Positions 25,640 through 36,260 of a stretch of DNA of 64,000 bases are shown one piece after another (positions within the stretch are counted from its first letter, which is position 1; every line of letters starts with the position of its first letter). A model generated the notes under the pieces. The model was not told where the DNA came from. It worked only from the letters and a program-made list of their open reading frames with translations, and ran no database searches. Position numbers and translations under genes: made by a program. The DNA lies in NCBI GenBank assembly GCA_947579605.1, contig OX388314.1:18659982-18723981 (forward strand). Direction: 5' to 3'. This DNA comes from Athripsodes cinereus. Its lineage: Eukaryota; Arthropoda; Insecta; Trichoptera; Leptoceridae.

Positions 25640-25965
25640 CATACATACATACCATCACGCCGCTTCCCTCGCGGGGTAGGCAGAAAGGATCGAGCGCCAC
25701 TTCCTTCTATCCTTGCATACATCTTTCGCTTCCGTCACTGTCATACAATTCCTCATGCATGCTCTCCTGTTCAATGTGTGTTCAACACATGACCGTCCTG
25801 TAGGATTTGATTTTAATGATCTTGCCATTAAATCCTCGGACGTCCACGTCTCCAAGCACCATTCCTCTCAGCCAAATATACCTTCTTATTCATTCTGTCC
25901 TCATTCATTCTTTCCACGTGCCCAAACCATCTTAACTTATTTACATTCATCATTGTATGTAGTAC
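25640..25965 (-). pseudogene. LINE family A C-terminal fragment
   Basis: The minus strand reads NRRACMRNCMTVTEAKDVCK, then DRRKWRSILSAYPAREAA and a stop at 25655. It aligns with the C-termini at 31455 and 49186 (..RRACMRNCM.VEEAKEVCKD..WRSVLSAYPTWDTA). Upstream the match continues with damage (MNVNKLRWFGHVERMNEDR region at 25870-25960). The 3' end abuts a CATA run (about 25641-25653). Confidence 0.8.
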
Positions 25966-26050
25966 TAGATTGACAATGGCCTTATAAGACGAAAGACGTC
26001 TCTCTTAAAAATAAAACATATAGTGGAAAAAACAGTTGTTTTATAATTTC
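25966..26050 (+). repeat. Dispersed repeat family Y, copy 2
   Basis: GATTGACAATGGCC, AAGACGAAAGACGTCTCTC, ATAGTGGAAAAAACAGTTG and TTTTATAATTTCG match copies 1 and 3. It directly follows the 5'-truncated end of the family A fragment. Confidence 0.55.
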
Positions 26051-26660
26051 GTCATAGAGGTTGGTATTTATTACTATGAGTAGCAATCAAGATTCATCGT
26101 TTTGCTGAAAAAATAGCACTGTAGAAGAGTTTGGATTAAAATAGCTAGTACAGGATAAGTAGGTACTATGAAGGAGTATCAGCATTGTATGGTGGTGCAT
26201 AATACTTCATATTCATAGTATGATTATACTATTGGTATATATTATGAATGTGTGCCGTTTCTAATAATTCTATGGGACGTAGCGATAGTAGGTACAATAT
26301 GTATATTCCATGTGGCGTATGTCGTCATTGTCAATAGTAATAAGAAGATATAGGTGCAATATTCTTCCGGTGTACGGGAAAACTGCTTCCTGTGTATACC
26401 TACGTAATATTGTGTTACACACACTCGCAGTCTCGCTTCCAGACAACATTACATATTATATCACGTAGTAGTGTTGGGAACTATTCATGCAGGGTACCTA
26501 CGTATTAAGTTCTAGGTAGGTACTACGGGAGAATAGTTAGAATACACGAATGCAACCAAAACAATGAAATGAATTTGATTGTCTGAAAACTGCATTGTAT
26601 TTTAATATGTTTTCGAAAATCTTGGGAAAGCCGACAAATAAATTAATTTAATAAGAAAAA
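26051..26660. other. No gene seen
   Basis: AT-rich; no supportable feature. Confidence 0.5.
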
Positions 26661-26669
26661 TTGCATAGC

Positions 26670-26775
26670 TTATTTATCAATATATAATTTGTCCTCTTCA
26701 GTGTTATCTTCATCAGATATAACGCACTCGTGCAAGTTATTTTTCCATTCATCGAAGCTCTTCCAGCGAAGTAAT
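26670..26775 (-). other. Possible coding remnant with acidic C-terminus (low confidence)
   Basis: A minus-strand frame reads LLRWKSFDEWKNNLHECV then ISDEDNTEEDKLYIDK and a stop (26670-26672). Another frame across the same DNA is also open, but this one has the charged, unbiased composition of real protein in AT-rich DNA. The frame is closed by a stop just upstream, so it would need an intron or a frameshift. I do not recognise the protein; a transposon-derived remnant is the best guess. Confidence 0.22.
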
Positions 26776-27052
26776 CTTTATCTTCAAAATCGAGGTAAAA
26801 GATTTTTCCAATTGTTAAAATAGGAAAAAGTTGCAGCAGAGCAAATCTGTTGAAAACAGAAGCCGAGGCATGATTATGGTATTGTTTTTGGCGCAAACAC
26901 GTCTAACCTTTATGTGTCAAAAACAAACTAAATATGTGATATGCCTGATAATGGTAACAGATTTTGGAGACATATGTATTAACATAACAAAAAGAATGGT
27001 CAATGGTCAAAGAATGGTCGTCAATGGTGCAAGTGCACTGAAATCGCGATAG

Positions 27053-27679
27053 CGTAATTTAAATTAATGTAACAAATAAACATAGTGATTCAAGTTTTAA
27101 ATATTTTATTTGAAAACAAAAAGAACATTGAAAAAAAAATTATAAATAGCCCACGAAATTTAAAAATAACGTTATTTATTGAACAAGCCTAGTAGTCCTA
27201 GTATATCACATAAATTTTAAATGACGAAAAAAAAACAAAACACCAAAAAAAATGTTTTCTCTCTTACACGTACATAAATTATTTTAGGAATAAAAAACTT
27301 TACATTTCATAAACTTTCATACAAATACCTTCTATTGAAGAAGTATTTTTTATAGTCGGAGAAAAGTTAAAACCGTGTGGGTTGATTGAGAATCTGCCAG
27401 CGCTGTACTGCAAGGGGTTAGTATCCGACGGCGGGATAGCAATTAAGAAAACTGTTCAGACAATGAACTTTGAAAACAAGAGCTGAAATATAAGAAAATA
27501 CTCCTTCATGTATGAGTACGAAACCAGACACCTATGCACAAACAAAATAGTATGATATATTTACGTCTCCATATACGAGTATCTAGTACAGTTCTTCAGT
27601 AAGCCATATCGTATTGAAGTATTCTCATTTCTATAAGTACTTTGCGAATGAAATTAAAAACGTTTTTTTTAACTATATT
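27053..27679. other. No gene seen
   Basis: AT-rich with A-runs; nothing supportable. Confidence 0.5.
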
Positions 27680-27835
27680 GACTTATAAAGAGAGACGTAT
27701 TTCGTCTCACAGGGACATTGTCAATATGTCTTTGTAAAACAAAAGACGTATATATCTCAATAAAAATCAAAATAGTAGAAAAAAATTGCTTTTAATTTCA
27801 TTATGGAATTTTACTACCCAGAGCAGTGAATACTT
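27680..27835 (+). repeat. Dispersed repeat family Y, copy 3
   Basis: GAGACGTATTTCGTCTCA, GGGACATTGTCAAT, AAAAGACGTATATATCTC, AATAGTAGAAAAAAATTG and TTTCATTATGGAATTTTACTA align with copies 1 (reversed) and 2. Confidence 0.6.
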
Positions 27836-27984
27836 TCAAAAATCTGTTTTTAGGTTTATTTAATTTTTTTTTTTTAACTACAGATCAATATGAATACCTA
27901 GACAGGGTAAACTTTTTCAAACAAAATAATTGAACAGGGTAAGCTGTCAGGGTGGAACGCTATATAAAGCCTTCCTTAAATACT

Positions 27985-28130
27985 TTTTCATTTCCTCCAC
28001 ATTCATAAAATTTTTCATTTCATATTTCTCCTACTCAGAACATTTTCAAAAAAATGATCCACGTGATCATGGCACATAATTCTTAAACGTCCGAGCTTTC
28101 TCACACCCCCTCTTTCAAACGAATTTGCAA
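27985..28130 (-). pseudogene. LINE family A 3' fragment
   Basis: Diverged minus-strand match: TTTCCTCCACATTCATAAAAT, TTCTCCTACTCAGAACA, GATCCACGTGATCA and GCTTTCTCACACCCCCTCTTTC line up with 31525-31670 and 49255-49400. Not open. Confidence 0.65.
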
Positions 28131-28157
28131 AAGTTTTTTGAATATTCGATTGAAATG

Positions 28158-28282
28158 GTTGGGTTGAAGATGTTGCTATGCAACAAGTCCGCCATTTGAC
28201 AGGACACTGTTTTTAGTTATCATGTGTAGTTTATATAAATATGGTAAATATGTTCTGTCAATAAAGATTTATTATTATTATA
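28158..28282 (+). repeat. LINE 3'-UTR tail
   Basis: GAAGATGTTGCTATGCAACAAGTCCGCC contains the stem GTTGC.ATGCAAC, followed by a GTTCTGTCAATAAAGATTTA-(TTA)n end. Architecture parallels family Z (hairpin, then CTCGCC, then an AATAAAG tail), so this is probably a related LINE 3' end. Confidence 0.5.
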
Positions 28283-28704
28283 TTCTTGAATCCATTATGT
28301 ATAAGACTCCGTATTCACGTGGTGTAGCGAATCATTAAATAAGGCAAGAATGGTGTAGAGTCTAGACGCACATTGTGTTATAATTCAATGCACAACGAAC
28401 TAAACAATTTGTTCTAGTAGATGTGTTTTCTATTATTTTTATAATAATAGCATCATATCGCAGTTGCACGCAAACTATTAATTAATTTTATTTCATTTCA
28501 TTTGACATTTTCGATTACATTTTACAACATATGAGAATGTGCCTCGTAATCGAATTATAACAACAAAAAACGATTTGTTCATCGTTAGATAGTGAATTTT
28601 GTAATAAATTACAATTCCGTTTTTTCACACTATTCAGTTTTCAGTTTGTGAAACGAATCACTTTAATTAATTTTGAATAAAAAAATATTTTTATCTATAA
28701 CATC

Positions 28705-28732
28705 AAGCGCGATATCTTCCAACTAACCCATA
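28705..28732 (-). repeat. Family Z LINE 3' end core
   Basis: AAGCGCGATATCTTCCAACTAACCC matches 39707-39732 and 53265-53290; this is the minus-strand GGGTTAGTTGGAAGATATCGC motif. Confidence 0.55.
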
Positions 28733-28912
28733 GATTAGTTTTTTGTGTCGTTTTTCCAAATACATAATATCGAATTCAGTAAATACCTACATCTGTCGTT
28801 ATGTCTAGTATTAATTGTTACTGTAAAGTCATCATCCATTAATAAAAAATATTTTTGGAACCCTAAACAAATAGCTTTTATTTCTTCAATACTTCGTCTA
28901 TTTAATGAGTTC

Positions 28913-29082
28913 GTCGGTAGCCTGGAGGTAGAGTCTCGGCCTTATGAACATGAGGTCTGGGGTTCGATCCCAGGTGCTGGCAAACTCCCCTTTCACGACA
29001 CAAGCTTTTAGCTTACTGTGAAAGGTGTATAAGGTTGTATTTGGGTTTATAACAAAACCCAGATATATCTTTAAAAAAAAAA
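28913..29082 (+). repeat. tRNA-derived SINE, full-length copy
   Basis: Head: A-box-like TAGCCTGGAGG (about 28918-28928) and an exact B-box GGTTCGATCCC (28961-28971), within a tRNA-like arm CTGGGGTTCGATCCCAGG. Body: GGCAAACTCCCCTTTCACGA..TTTATAACAAAACCCAG. Tail: an A-run ending at 29082. A second copy of the B-box arm and start of the body appears at the right edge of the window (63959-64000). Transcription by RNA polymerase III is inferred. No clear target duplication was found. Confidence 0.8.
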
Positions 29083-29960
29083 TGTAATGCACGTAGGTAA
29101 TTGGCAGAACATAAAATGTGAACAAAAAATTATTTTAGCTATTGGTATGCAAATGTCGTAGGTATATCAGAAGGCTTCATTGTGAACGTAACTGATATTT
29201 TTATACAATAGTATTTTATTAACATTTTATTCACTTAGCATTTATTTACATACGTTTGTATGTATTAACTTTTGTATATATTTTATTAAACTGAATTATT
29301 TCACCTCTGTTATTGCTTTCAGGTTTATTAACAGTGAGTACACATAAATTAATCTCAAGCTTTTTCTCTTTTTCTTCCGCATTATTTCACTTTGAACGAG
29401 GCAGCCAGCGTATGGAATGAAATAATGTAATATTATACAGTATTCCTATACTCCAGTATTCCAGTACTCCTGTATATTGTAGGAAAAAGTACTTGAATTT
29501 GCACCTATTATGTTAATTAATTTTTGTGAGTTACATATCTTGCTTAGTATTCATTAATTAGGTAGTTTAAAGCTTTTAAAATTTCCTAGTTATACACATT
29601 TTTAAAAATTAGGATTCTTTTTTATATAAAACCATTTTTTTTAATTATTACATATAATATTAAGTAAGTTGAGATGTATCTATACAGTTATTGCAAATAA
29701 TATATGCATGCGGGTCTCTCTGTCTACCTCTATTAAACAAAGAGTGATAAACAGAGCCTAATAAATAAACAAATAATTAACAAATTGTTTGCATTGAAAA
29801 TACTAAATAAACACGATAAATTTATTTGTTCAATAAATTTTTAAACGCTATTGGTTTGGGTAGATAATAACGAGAACATTATTTATTTCCACCTCTTATG
29901 TATTTAATAATACATATAAATATATTAGGTCGTTTGTACAATTACTTTATGTTTATTTAT
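29083..29960. other. No gene seen
   Basis: AT-rich; no supportable feature. Confidence 0.5.
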
Positions 29961-30160
29961 TTATCCACTATAGGAGACTAAACTTTAACATTTTATGAGC
30001 TAGAATTACTATCTGTACGACTTATTGTATAACTCAAGTACGATCAGAGAAAATAAAATGATATCTACTATAGGATACTGAACTATAACATTTGATGAGC
30101 TATAATTACTACCTGTACATCTCATTGTACAACTCAAGTACGACCAGAGAAAATGAAATA
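29961..30160. repeat. 100-bp tandem duplication
   Basis: Two units with an exact 100-bp offset share CTATAGGA.ACT.AACT.TAACATTT, ATGAGCTA.AATTACTA.CTGTAC, ATTGTA.AACTCAAGTACGA and CAGAGAAAAT. They differ at roughly one position in eight, so the duplication is not recent. Confidence 0.85.
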
Positions 30161-30534
30161 ATGATACACATAACGAGTATATTTGTCTCACCTTCATCAA
30201 ACATTGATTCGAGTGAAAAGCATAATAAAAGCAAAGACATATTATTCACTATATATTATCCAAAATTTTAAGTTTTAATTTCATTTCAATTCTTTTTTTA
30301 CTAAACATTAAAAAACGATATTAATATTTGCAAAAAAATGTTGACGATACCATTAACTAACTACATTAAGTAAATTAAACTATACGAGTATTACACTAAA
30401 AATGTTAATAAAATGGTGTTACTTTTAAGTTTCCGTGGCTTTATTCTGTTATTGTTAGTAGTCAGTCATTTTAAGTATGTTAGAGGACAAGTACGACGAT
30501 ACCGAAGCCTGGAAAAAGGAGGGCTCCATCCTAC

Positions 30535-30775
30535 CTAATTGTTTTAATTCTAGCTGGATCATGTTCTGAGAATCCTTAATGATAATCTGCCAAAAAGAGT
30601 ACTGTTCGCAAGGGTTCCGTCACCCCAAGCGTCCCTCTTACACAACACACCGCTCCTATGAGAACGACATCAAAGCGCAAGGAATGTCGTTGGAAGACGT
30701 GACACAATTGGCACATAGTCGCTTTGAAAGAAGGAGGCTGGTTTTTGTCCTGTGCTCCCGAGAAGAGCGTTAAGG
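30535..30775 (+). pseudogene. LINE C-terminal fragment
   Basis: One frame reads LDHVLRILNDNLPKRVLFAR; after a frameshift near 30620 the frame that stops at 30772 reads SYENDIKAQGMSLEDVTQLA then HSRFERRRLV. The order GHVLR..D..LPKRVLF..D-I/L-K-A..D-x-R..W/R is the post-RT region of RTE-like LINEs. Two or more frame breaks; not functional. Confidence 0.6.
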
Positions 30776-31440
30776 GCGAATATGACGAAGATGATGTTAA
30801 TTTTAAAAAATCTCCATATTGTAGGTTGATAATAATGCAAGATTAATTAAGATAATTAAGATAATTATGGCAATGAAATCTATAAATAATTAAATATGTT
30901 ATTTTCTGATAGTTAAATTATCACTGAAACAAAGCTGGGTATTTGAATGTCAGTATGTAAATAATATAATTCAATAGTGAATAAACATTCACAAATACCT
31001 ATTTTAGGTTGTCATGTTCAAAGCATGCATGAAATAGTGTTAAATGTGGCGGTATTCACTGTGTTGACATGAATGAATAAACATCAGATATACTTATACC
31101 TACCTAATCCATAACATACTATGAATTTCTCTTTAAATCATAAAATAATAAATCTATCATATTAATACGATATTCTCTCATTTGAAAGCTTTCCTTCATT
31201 GTAAATTAATAATACTACTACCTACTACCGTAAATAAATATCGAGTATTACTTTACAAGCTGTTGTTCGGACATATTATATTCATGAGAAACCTGTCTGG
31301 TATCCGATATATTTATTACGTTAAATATAAAATTTTATAAATACTAGCTTTGTAACTAACTTAATATCTTTCTCTCCCCATTTGTCTTAGATATCATTTC
31401 TGTACGTATTCAAGTATTCAATAAAGGCCAGGCATTCGTT
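30776..31440. other. No gene seen
   Basis: AT-rich; nothing supportable. Confidence 0.5.
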
Positions 31441-32284
31441 AAACTTCTATTCCCTCACGCCGTATCCCAAGTGGGGTAGGCAGAGAGAACGGAACGCCAA
31501 TTAGATCTGTCCTTACATACTTCTTTCGCCTCCTCCACAGTCATACAATTTCTCATGCACGCACGTCGATTTCTCTTACTCAAAACACGGCCGTCCTTGA
31601 GAATTTGATCTACATGTTCAAGCCATGTAGTTCTCGGACGCCCGCGCTTCCTCACACCCCTCCTTTCAGCCAGGTATATCCTCTTTGTCATTCTTTCCTC
31701 TTCCATTCGTTCCACATGACCAAACCATCTCAATTTATTCACACGCATTCTGTCTACAACACTCCTTTTGTATCCACTCATTCTTCTAATATCCCCATTC
31801 CTCACTCTATCACGCATAGGGAATCCAATCCCGCAAAAGCGGGATCCCGTAAATGCGGGATCCCGCACCTTTTTTGCGGGATCAGAAATGCGGGATTACT
31901 GATGCGGGATCCCGCACGCTTGCGGGACTGAAAAAAAATATTTAAGAATGGGCTCAGACAACGTTCTGATTATTTATTAACCCCTAACTTCTCCTTGGAA
32001 CATAGTCGGTTATCTTATCCTAGGCGCCTAAGGGGCATATATTGGTAAAACTTACAAAATAAAAGACTTTTAATAAGTTTTCGCTTATAATTTAATATTA
32101 TATTGATTGCATGTTGTATAAATATTCAAATTATCGAATTTAGTGTTATGTTTTAATTGACTTTTTGATCGTAATAACAGCATAAATACATTCTAGATTC
32201 AAAATAAATTATGAACACCTTGAATATACTCTGGATTCTAATTATATTATGGACAATATTTATGATTTTTGGTCAGTTTTTTAT

Positions 32285-32430
32285 ATCTTCTTCTGTAGGT
32301 GCCCTGTCAGGTCCCCCGACGTTGGCGATCACTCTGGCATAGGCTTCTCGGTCCCACACTGTCTGGAACAACTACTCTCCATCTCTCATTCCAGTCCAAT
32401 CTCGTATATTGCGCAGTTTTCATATAAAGT
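32285..32430 (-). pseudogene. RTE-like LINE 3' fragment inside the piggyBac element
   Basis: The minus strand reads QTVWDREAYARVIANVGG then PDRAPTEED, the last residues and 3' end of an RTE-like LINE (..DR..W/Y..I.ANV..). The opposite strand begins with TCTTCTGTAGGTGCC, a 3'-end signature common in insect genomes. It lies between the end of the transposase remnant and the left piggyBac end, so it is probably a fourth layer of insertion; junctions are not resolved. Confidence 0.6.
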
Positions 32431-32518
32431 TTTAAAATATATCTTAATGCTACATAGTTTTTTGATAAAAAATTTGGTTTAAAGATTCATGCAATGTTTT
32501 ATTTCAATTTGTATAAAT

Positions 32519-33863
32519 TCATAGGCACTCGGGCACAGATGTGCACCTTGGAATTTCAACATGAGGACAAAAATCAATGATTATTTCTGGCTTTCTTTTT
32601 TTTTCTGACAAAGTACCATCATGGTGCATAGACGAAAGTAATACAACTGCTTTTCCTTTTTTTGGTACGTAAGACACCAAGGTGAGTTTTTTTGTGAATC
32701 CAAATACCGATGATAACTCTTCTCGGGACCGATTAGCTAAGAAAGTATTTGGAATATACTGTTTGTTTTTTCGTAATGTTCCAATCAAAGTGAGTCCAGA
32801 ACTTTTCAAGTTCAATGCCAATTGTTTTGTTGTGAAAAAATTATCACATGTTATACTTATTCCTATTTGTATGATAATATGGTTCACACAATTTTTCAAC
32901 AATTTTTTCTCCGAGATTCGTTGCTCGTTCATTGCCCTCTTTACCCAAATATGGAATTCCACCAAGAGGGTAACCATTTTTGGAATCATTAAGCCAAAAT
33001 ATCTTCATCCCATATTTTTCTGGTTTTGATGGCATATACTGTTTGAATGGACATTTTCCATCATAACCAACCAACTGTTCGTCTACAGTTATGTTAAAAC
33101 CTGGCATATAAGATTTTTTAAGATTTTTGTTTATCATCTCCCATATATCTCTAATGCATGCCAATTTATCGGTTGCTCGTCTCTGTGATCGAGAGCTTTT
33201 GTCATCGAATCTCATAATACGTAGGATCATCAGGAATCTTTTTTTTGACATAGTGGCACGAAAGATTGGAGGTCCGTACCACAAATTCCACAAACGATGA
33301 ACACTGACATCTTGAGATTTCAAATGCCCAGCAGTAAGCAATATTCCAATAAAGGCATTCATTTCAATATTGTCTACAGACTTCCAAGGTGCGTTAAATT
33401 TCTTCTCTGTTTATACTCTTTCAGCTTCCATATTAGTAAACTTAGTTATAATAGATATCACTTCTTCTGAAAATATTAGTTGAAATGATTGCACTGGAAT
33501 TTCAATTGTCAAACCTGGAGGTAATAATATTTTATTTACTGACCCTTGAATTATGTTGTGAGCCGGTGTCCTTCCAGAGAGTTGAGGAAAAAGATACCAA
33601 GTACTTCCGTCTTTAGTAACAGGATGAGATTCACTATTATTAGAAGTATTAGCACATTCATCATCGTTGGTTTCATCTTCGCTGACATTGTCACTATGAT
33701 AAGAAGTAACACTCACGTGGTCAGAATCTTCATCGGTTTCTCCATCAGAAATATTAAATTCTGTATCAGAACACTCCATTTCAACAAGCTCACAAATTTC
33801 ATTATCATTTAAGATTTTATTTGACATGATTAAATTGATAAAACACACGTGTGAACTACACAA
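32519..33863 (-). pseudogene. piggyBac-like transposase, broken and internally deleted
   Basis: DDD-type transposase of the piggyBac family (DDE_Tnp_1_7 fold). Three minus-strand pieces are visible. 33863-33411 is an acidic N-terminal region (ECSDTEFNISDGETDEDSDH). 33362-32844 begins MNAFIGILLTAGHLKSQDV and carries NITVDEQLVGYDGKCPF with the first catalytic Asp. 32989-32519 carries ITCDNFFTTKQLALNL with the second Asp and KPEIIID with the third. The pieces are joined by frameshifts near 33390 and 32870. Right after KPEIIID the frame continues CPHVEIPRCTSVPECL, which looks like the C-terminal cysteine-rich domain of the family. The segment normally between the third Asp and that domain, with its GGVD motif, is therefore missing: an internal deletion as well as frameshifts. 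Confidence 0.88.
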
Positions 33864-34219
33864 GTATCAAGTAAATATTAATTGTAACCATGTGCCGATG
33901 TGGCGCCATGGGGAATGTGACTGACTTTTGTAATTGATATTTAATTACTTATGACTCTCATTATTTTTTACGATGTTTTATATGAAATCTGAATATAAGT
34001 ATGTAACTGGAGGAGTACTAAAAAGAAGAATAAAATATACTTACAATAAAGTGTCGAAATTGAGTTTTTAATTACGCAATGTGCCTATAAGGCGTCAAAG
34101 ATAAATTAACGGTTAAACCCAGCACAGCCTCAATGATAAGTAAATTAACTACTTTGCCTTGGATCTCGTGACTTTTCTATAGAATTTGTATGGAAAATAA
34201 TTAGAGTTTCCTAAATCTA

Positions 34220-35565
34220 GATGTGATCACAGCAACAACTGATAGTGCAGCAGTCATGAAGAAAGTTGGGAGATTATTATAAGCGCATCACCAGTTATTT
34301 ATTTATTTAATTTACAAAACAGTTTTTAAAAGATAAGTCACTAATGTCTACCTAACTGGGCATGAGCCCGTACCAAGGTAGACTGAGCCAGTTTTCACCT
34401 TACATTGTCTCAGCGCTCAATTTTCTTTACTTCGCACATGAGTTGCAACTCGCTGTTCTTGAAGTTCTATGCAATCAGAGACAAGAAGAAGAAATGAAGT
34501 CAAGTTGAAGTATTCGAAAATAGACCGGATGGTGGGAGTGATAATGAAAATGATGACGAGCAAGGTCACTTTTCGGTAGAGGAAGACATTCAAGAAGGAG
34601 ATTTGCTACCACAATGCAGGTAGATAAGTATTGTCAGACCAATAGATTTTTCAATGAAAATCATTATAACTTATTCCATGTTTTGTTTTTACTGATTCAA
34701 AAAGTCAGGAAAATTGTCAAGCTTTTTAGTTCGAAATTTCCAGTAACAATTAATGATCTTCTGCAAATATATATTAAAGCAGAATTCTGCAAAGAATTAC
34801 AGCTGATCCTAGATTGCTGAACGCGCTGGAACAATCTCGCAACAATGTTATCGAGGTTCAACCAAGCACTTATTGATCTTAAACTGACATCATCTTCATT
34901 TTCATTTACTGATGAAGAATTTATAACATCGAGTAATATTGAACGAGCTTTAAAGCCAGTGAAGCTTGCTGTAAATGTCTTATGCCGCGAGGACGCAAAA
35001 TTAGTTTCTGCAGAAACCACATTGCGTTTCATGATAAGCAAACTGGATCGACAAAATACCAGGTTTAGCCAGGAATTTGAAGTGTCGCTATCTCGCCGCA
35101 TAAAATAACGCCACACATCAATGACTCGTGTTGCTGTGCTTAGAAAATCCTAACAAATATCTATAAAAAGATTCAAGATCTACAAATGTGGTGGACGTTC
35201 CATTCTTTCATCCAAGCAAAGTTACACTTCGAACTAAAATGAAGTGTTTAATTGAGAGACTGTTGTCAGACACGCAGGTACAACCTGAAACTCAAAACCA
35301 ACAAGTTGATGACAATGGCAATGAAGAAGTCACGCCTTTATCGAATCTATTAAATGATGAGCCTTCGCCTATACTAGAAGATGAATTAGAGCACAGTCTC
35401 CGTACAGAATGGATAGCCAAGTAACATGAAGTCAACTACACCTAATAGCGTGGAAGCTGAACATGCTTTTTCCGCCGCTGGCTATTTATGCAACAAGATT
35501 AGATCAAATAAAAGATGAAACGTTAGATACTTATCATTTCTTCGATAGTATTATCAGAAAAAAAC
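34220..35565 (+). pseudogene. hAT transposase remnant
   Basis: Plus-strand fragments in hAT order. 34220-34306: DVITATTDSAAVMKKVGR, the RNase H-like core with its Asp. 34427-34460: FAHELQLAVLEVL, the H-x-L-x-L block that normally follows at once. 34710-34830: VRKIVKLF..INDLLQIY..ELQLILDC then TRWNN. 34845-35105: LSRFNQALIDL..RALKPVKLAVNVLCRED. 35448-35560: SVEAEHAFSAAGYLCNKIRS then DETLDTYHF, the C-terminal dimerisation motif. Several frameshifts and stops separate the blocks, and about 120 bp with its own small hairpin (GTCTACCT..AGGTAGAC) interrupts the first two. The N-terminal part is gone. Confidence 0.85.
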
Positions 35566-36260
35566 TATTTTTTATGCCTCTAAAAGTCGAAACTAATAAA
35601 TATGTTAAATTGTCAATACAAATATATTAGGTGAAAAGTTGTATTATATTGTTCCTTACAAGAAGCTGATTATTTATACCTCAAAAACATCATTATTTCC
35701 ACTTGTTAATTAGTAATATGAGTAAAAAAACTGCATAATAATAAAAAAATATCAAATTTACTCGTCTTTATTTGATATATTTTTTAAATAACTAAATGTC
35801 TACTTGAAACAGTTTTTTTATTACAAAAACTCAATCCCGCAAATCCCGCGGGATCCGCGGGACTGACGACCTCAATCCCGCAGTCTTGCGGGATCGCGAT
35901 TTTGATGCGGGATTGGATTCCCTAATCACGCAACGTTTTACCAGCCATCCTCCTCAGCGATCTCATCTCCACAGCATTTATTCCACTTTCGTCCTTCTTC
36001 AACCATGTCCACGTTTCGCTTGCATACATAAGTGTCGGTACCAGGATCGTATTGTGCACTAGCAATTTTGCCATGTTCGACACATTGTCATTGCTAACAA
36101 TGGGCCGAAGTGCACCGTTAATCCTAGCACCGGCCACTTTTCTTCTTTCGATATCCTTGTCACATCTTCCATCCCTCGCAAACAAACTTCCTAAATATAC
36201 ATACTCGTCCACTTGCTCCAAACATTCATTTTCAACCTTTATTTCACACATTGTTTTATC

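Larger units (their letters stand above)
31981..34112 (-). mobile_element. piggyBac-like element (defective) nested in the hAT element
   Basis: The transposase remnant (32519-33863, minus) lies between TTAA at 31977-31980 and TTAA at 34113-34116, the piggyBac target. Proposed ends are CCCCTAACTTCTCCTTGG and (reverse-complemented) CCGTTAATTTATCTTTG, which are only partly alike. A subterminal inverted pair GGTTATCTTATCCTAGGCG (about 32008-32026) and CGTTAATTTATCTTTGACG matches at roughly two thirds of positions, as expected for diverged repeats. The exact right end is the uncertain part: another TTAA lies at 34106-34109. Confidence 0.65.
31817..35924 (+). mobile_element. hAT element (defective, about 4.1 kb), carrying a piggyBac element
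   Basis: Terminal inverted repeats of 19 bp, TAGGGAATCCAATCCCGCA at both ends (right end reverse-complemented), flanked by an exact 8-bp duplication ATCACGCA (31809-31816 and 35925-35932). Both ends carry arrays of GCGGGATC/GATCCCGC words (31827-31930 and 35832-35918), a GC-rich contrast to their surroundings and likely transposase-binding repeats. The interior holds hAT transposase remnants on the plus strand (34220-35565) and an inserted piggyBac (31981-34112). The N-terminal half of the transposase, including any BED zinc finger, is missing, so this copy was deleted or rearranged as well as interrupted. Confidence 0.93.
31443..36260 (-). pseudogene. LINE family A, C-terminal part, split by a hAT element
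   Basis: Minus-strand post-RT region of an RTE-like LINE. Right part (36251 to 35925): CEIKVENECLEQVDEYVYLG, then SLFARDGRCDKDIERRKVAGAR, ASETWTWLKKDESGINAVEM and RSLRRMAGKTLRD. Left part (31816 to 31455): RVRNGDIRRMSGYKRSVVDR, MRVNKLRWFGHVERMEEER, KRGRPRTTWLEHVDQILKDGR and WRSVLSAYPTWDTA, then a stop. The copy at 49186-49648, which has no insertion, shows TLRDRVKNEDIRRMSG uninterrupted. The interruption is exactly the hAT element at 31817-35924 with an ATCACGCA duplication. RT and endonuclease domains are absent. Similarity may extend somewhat past 36260, but I could not follow it. Confidence 0.88.

Noticed and set aside
28913..28990. Genuine tRNA gene
   Set aside because: The body continues into a SINE with an A-tail, and a second copy exists at the window end.
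32682..33029. Plus-strand 115-codon ORF
   Set aside because: Antisense of the piggyBac transposase.
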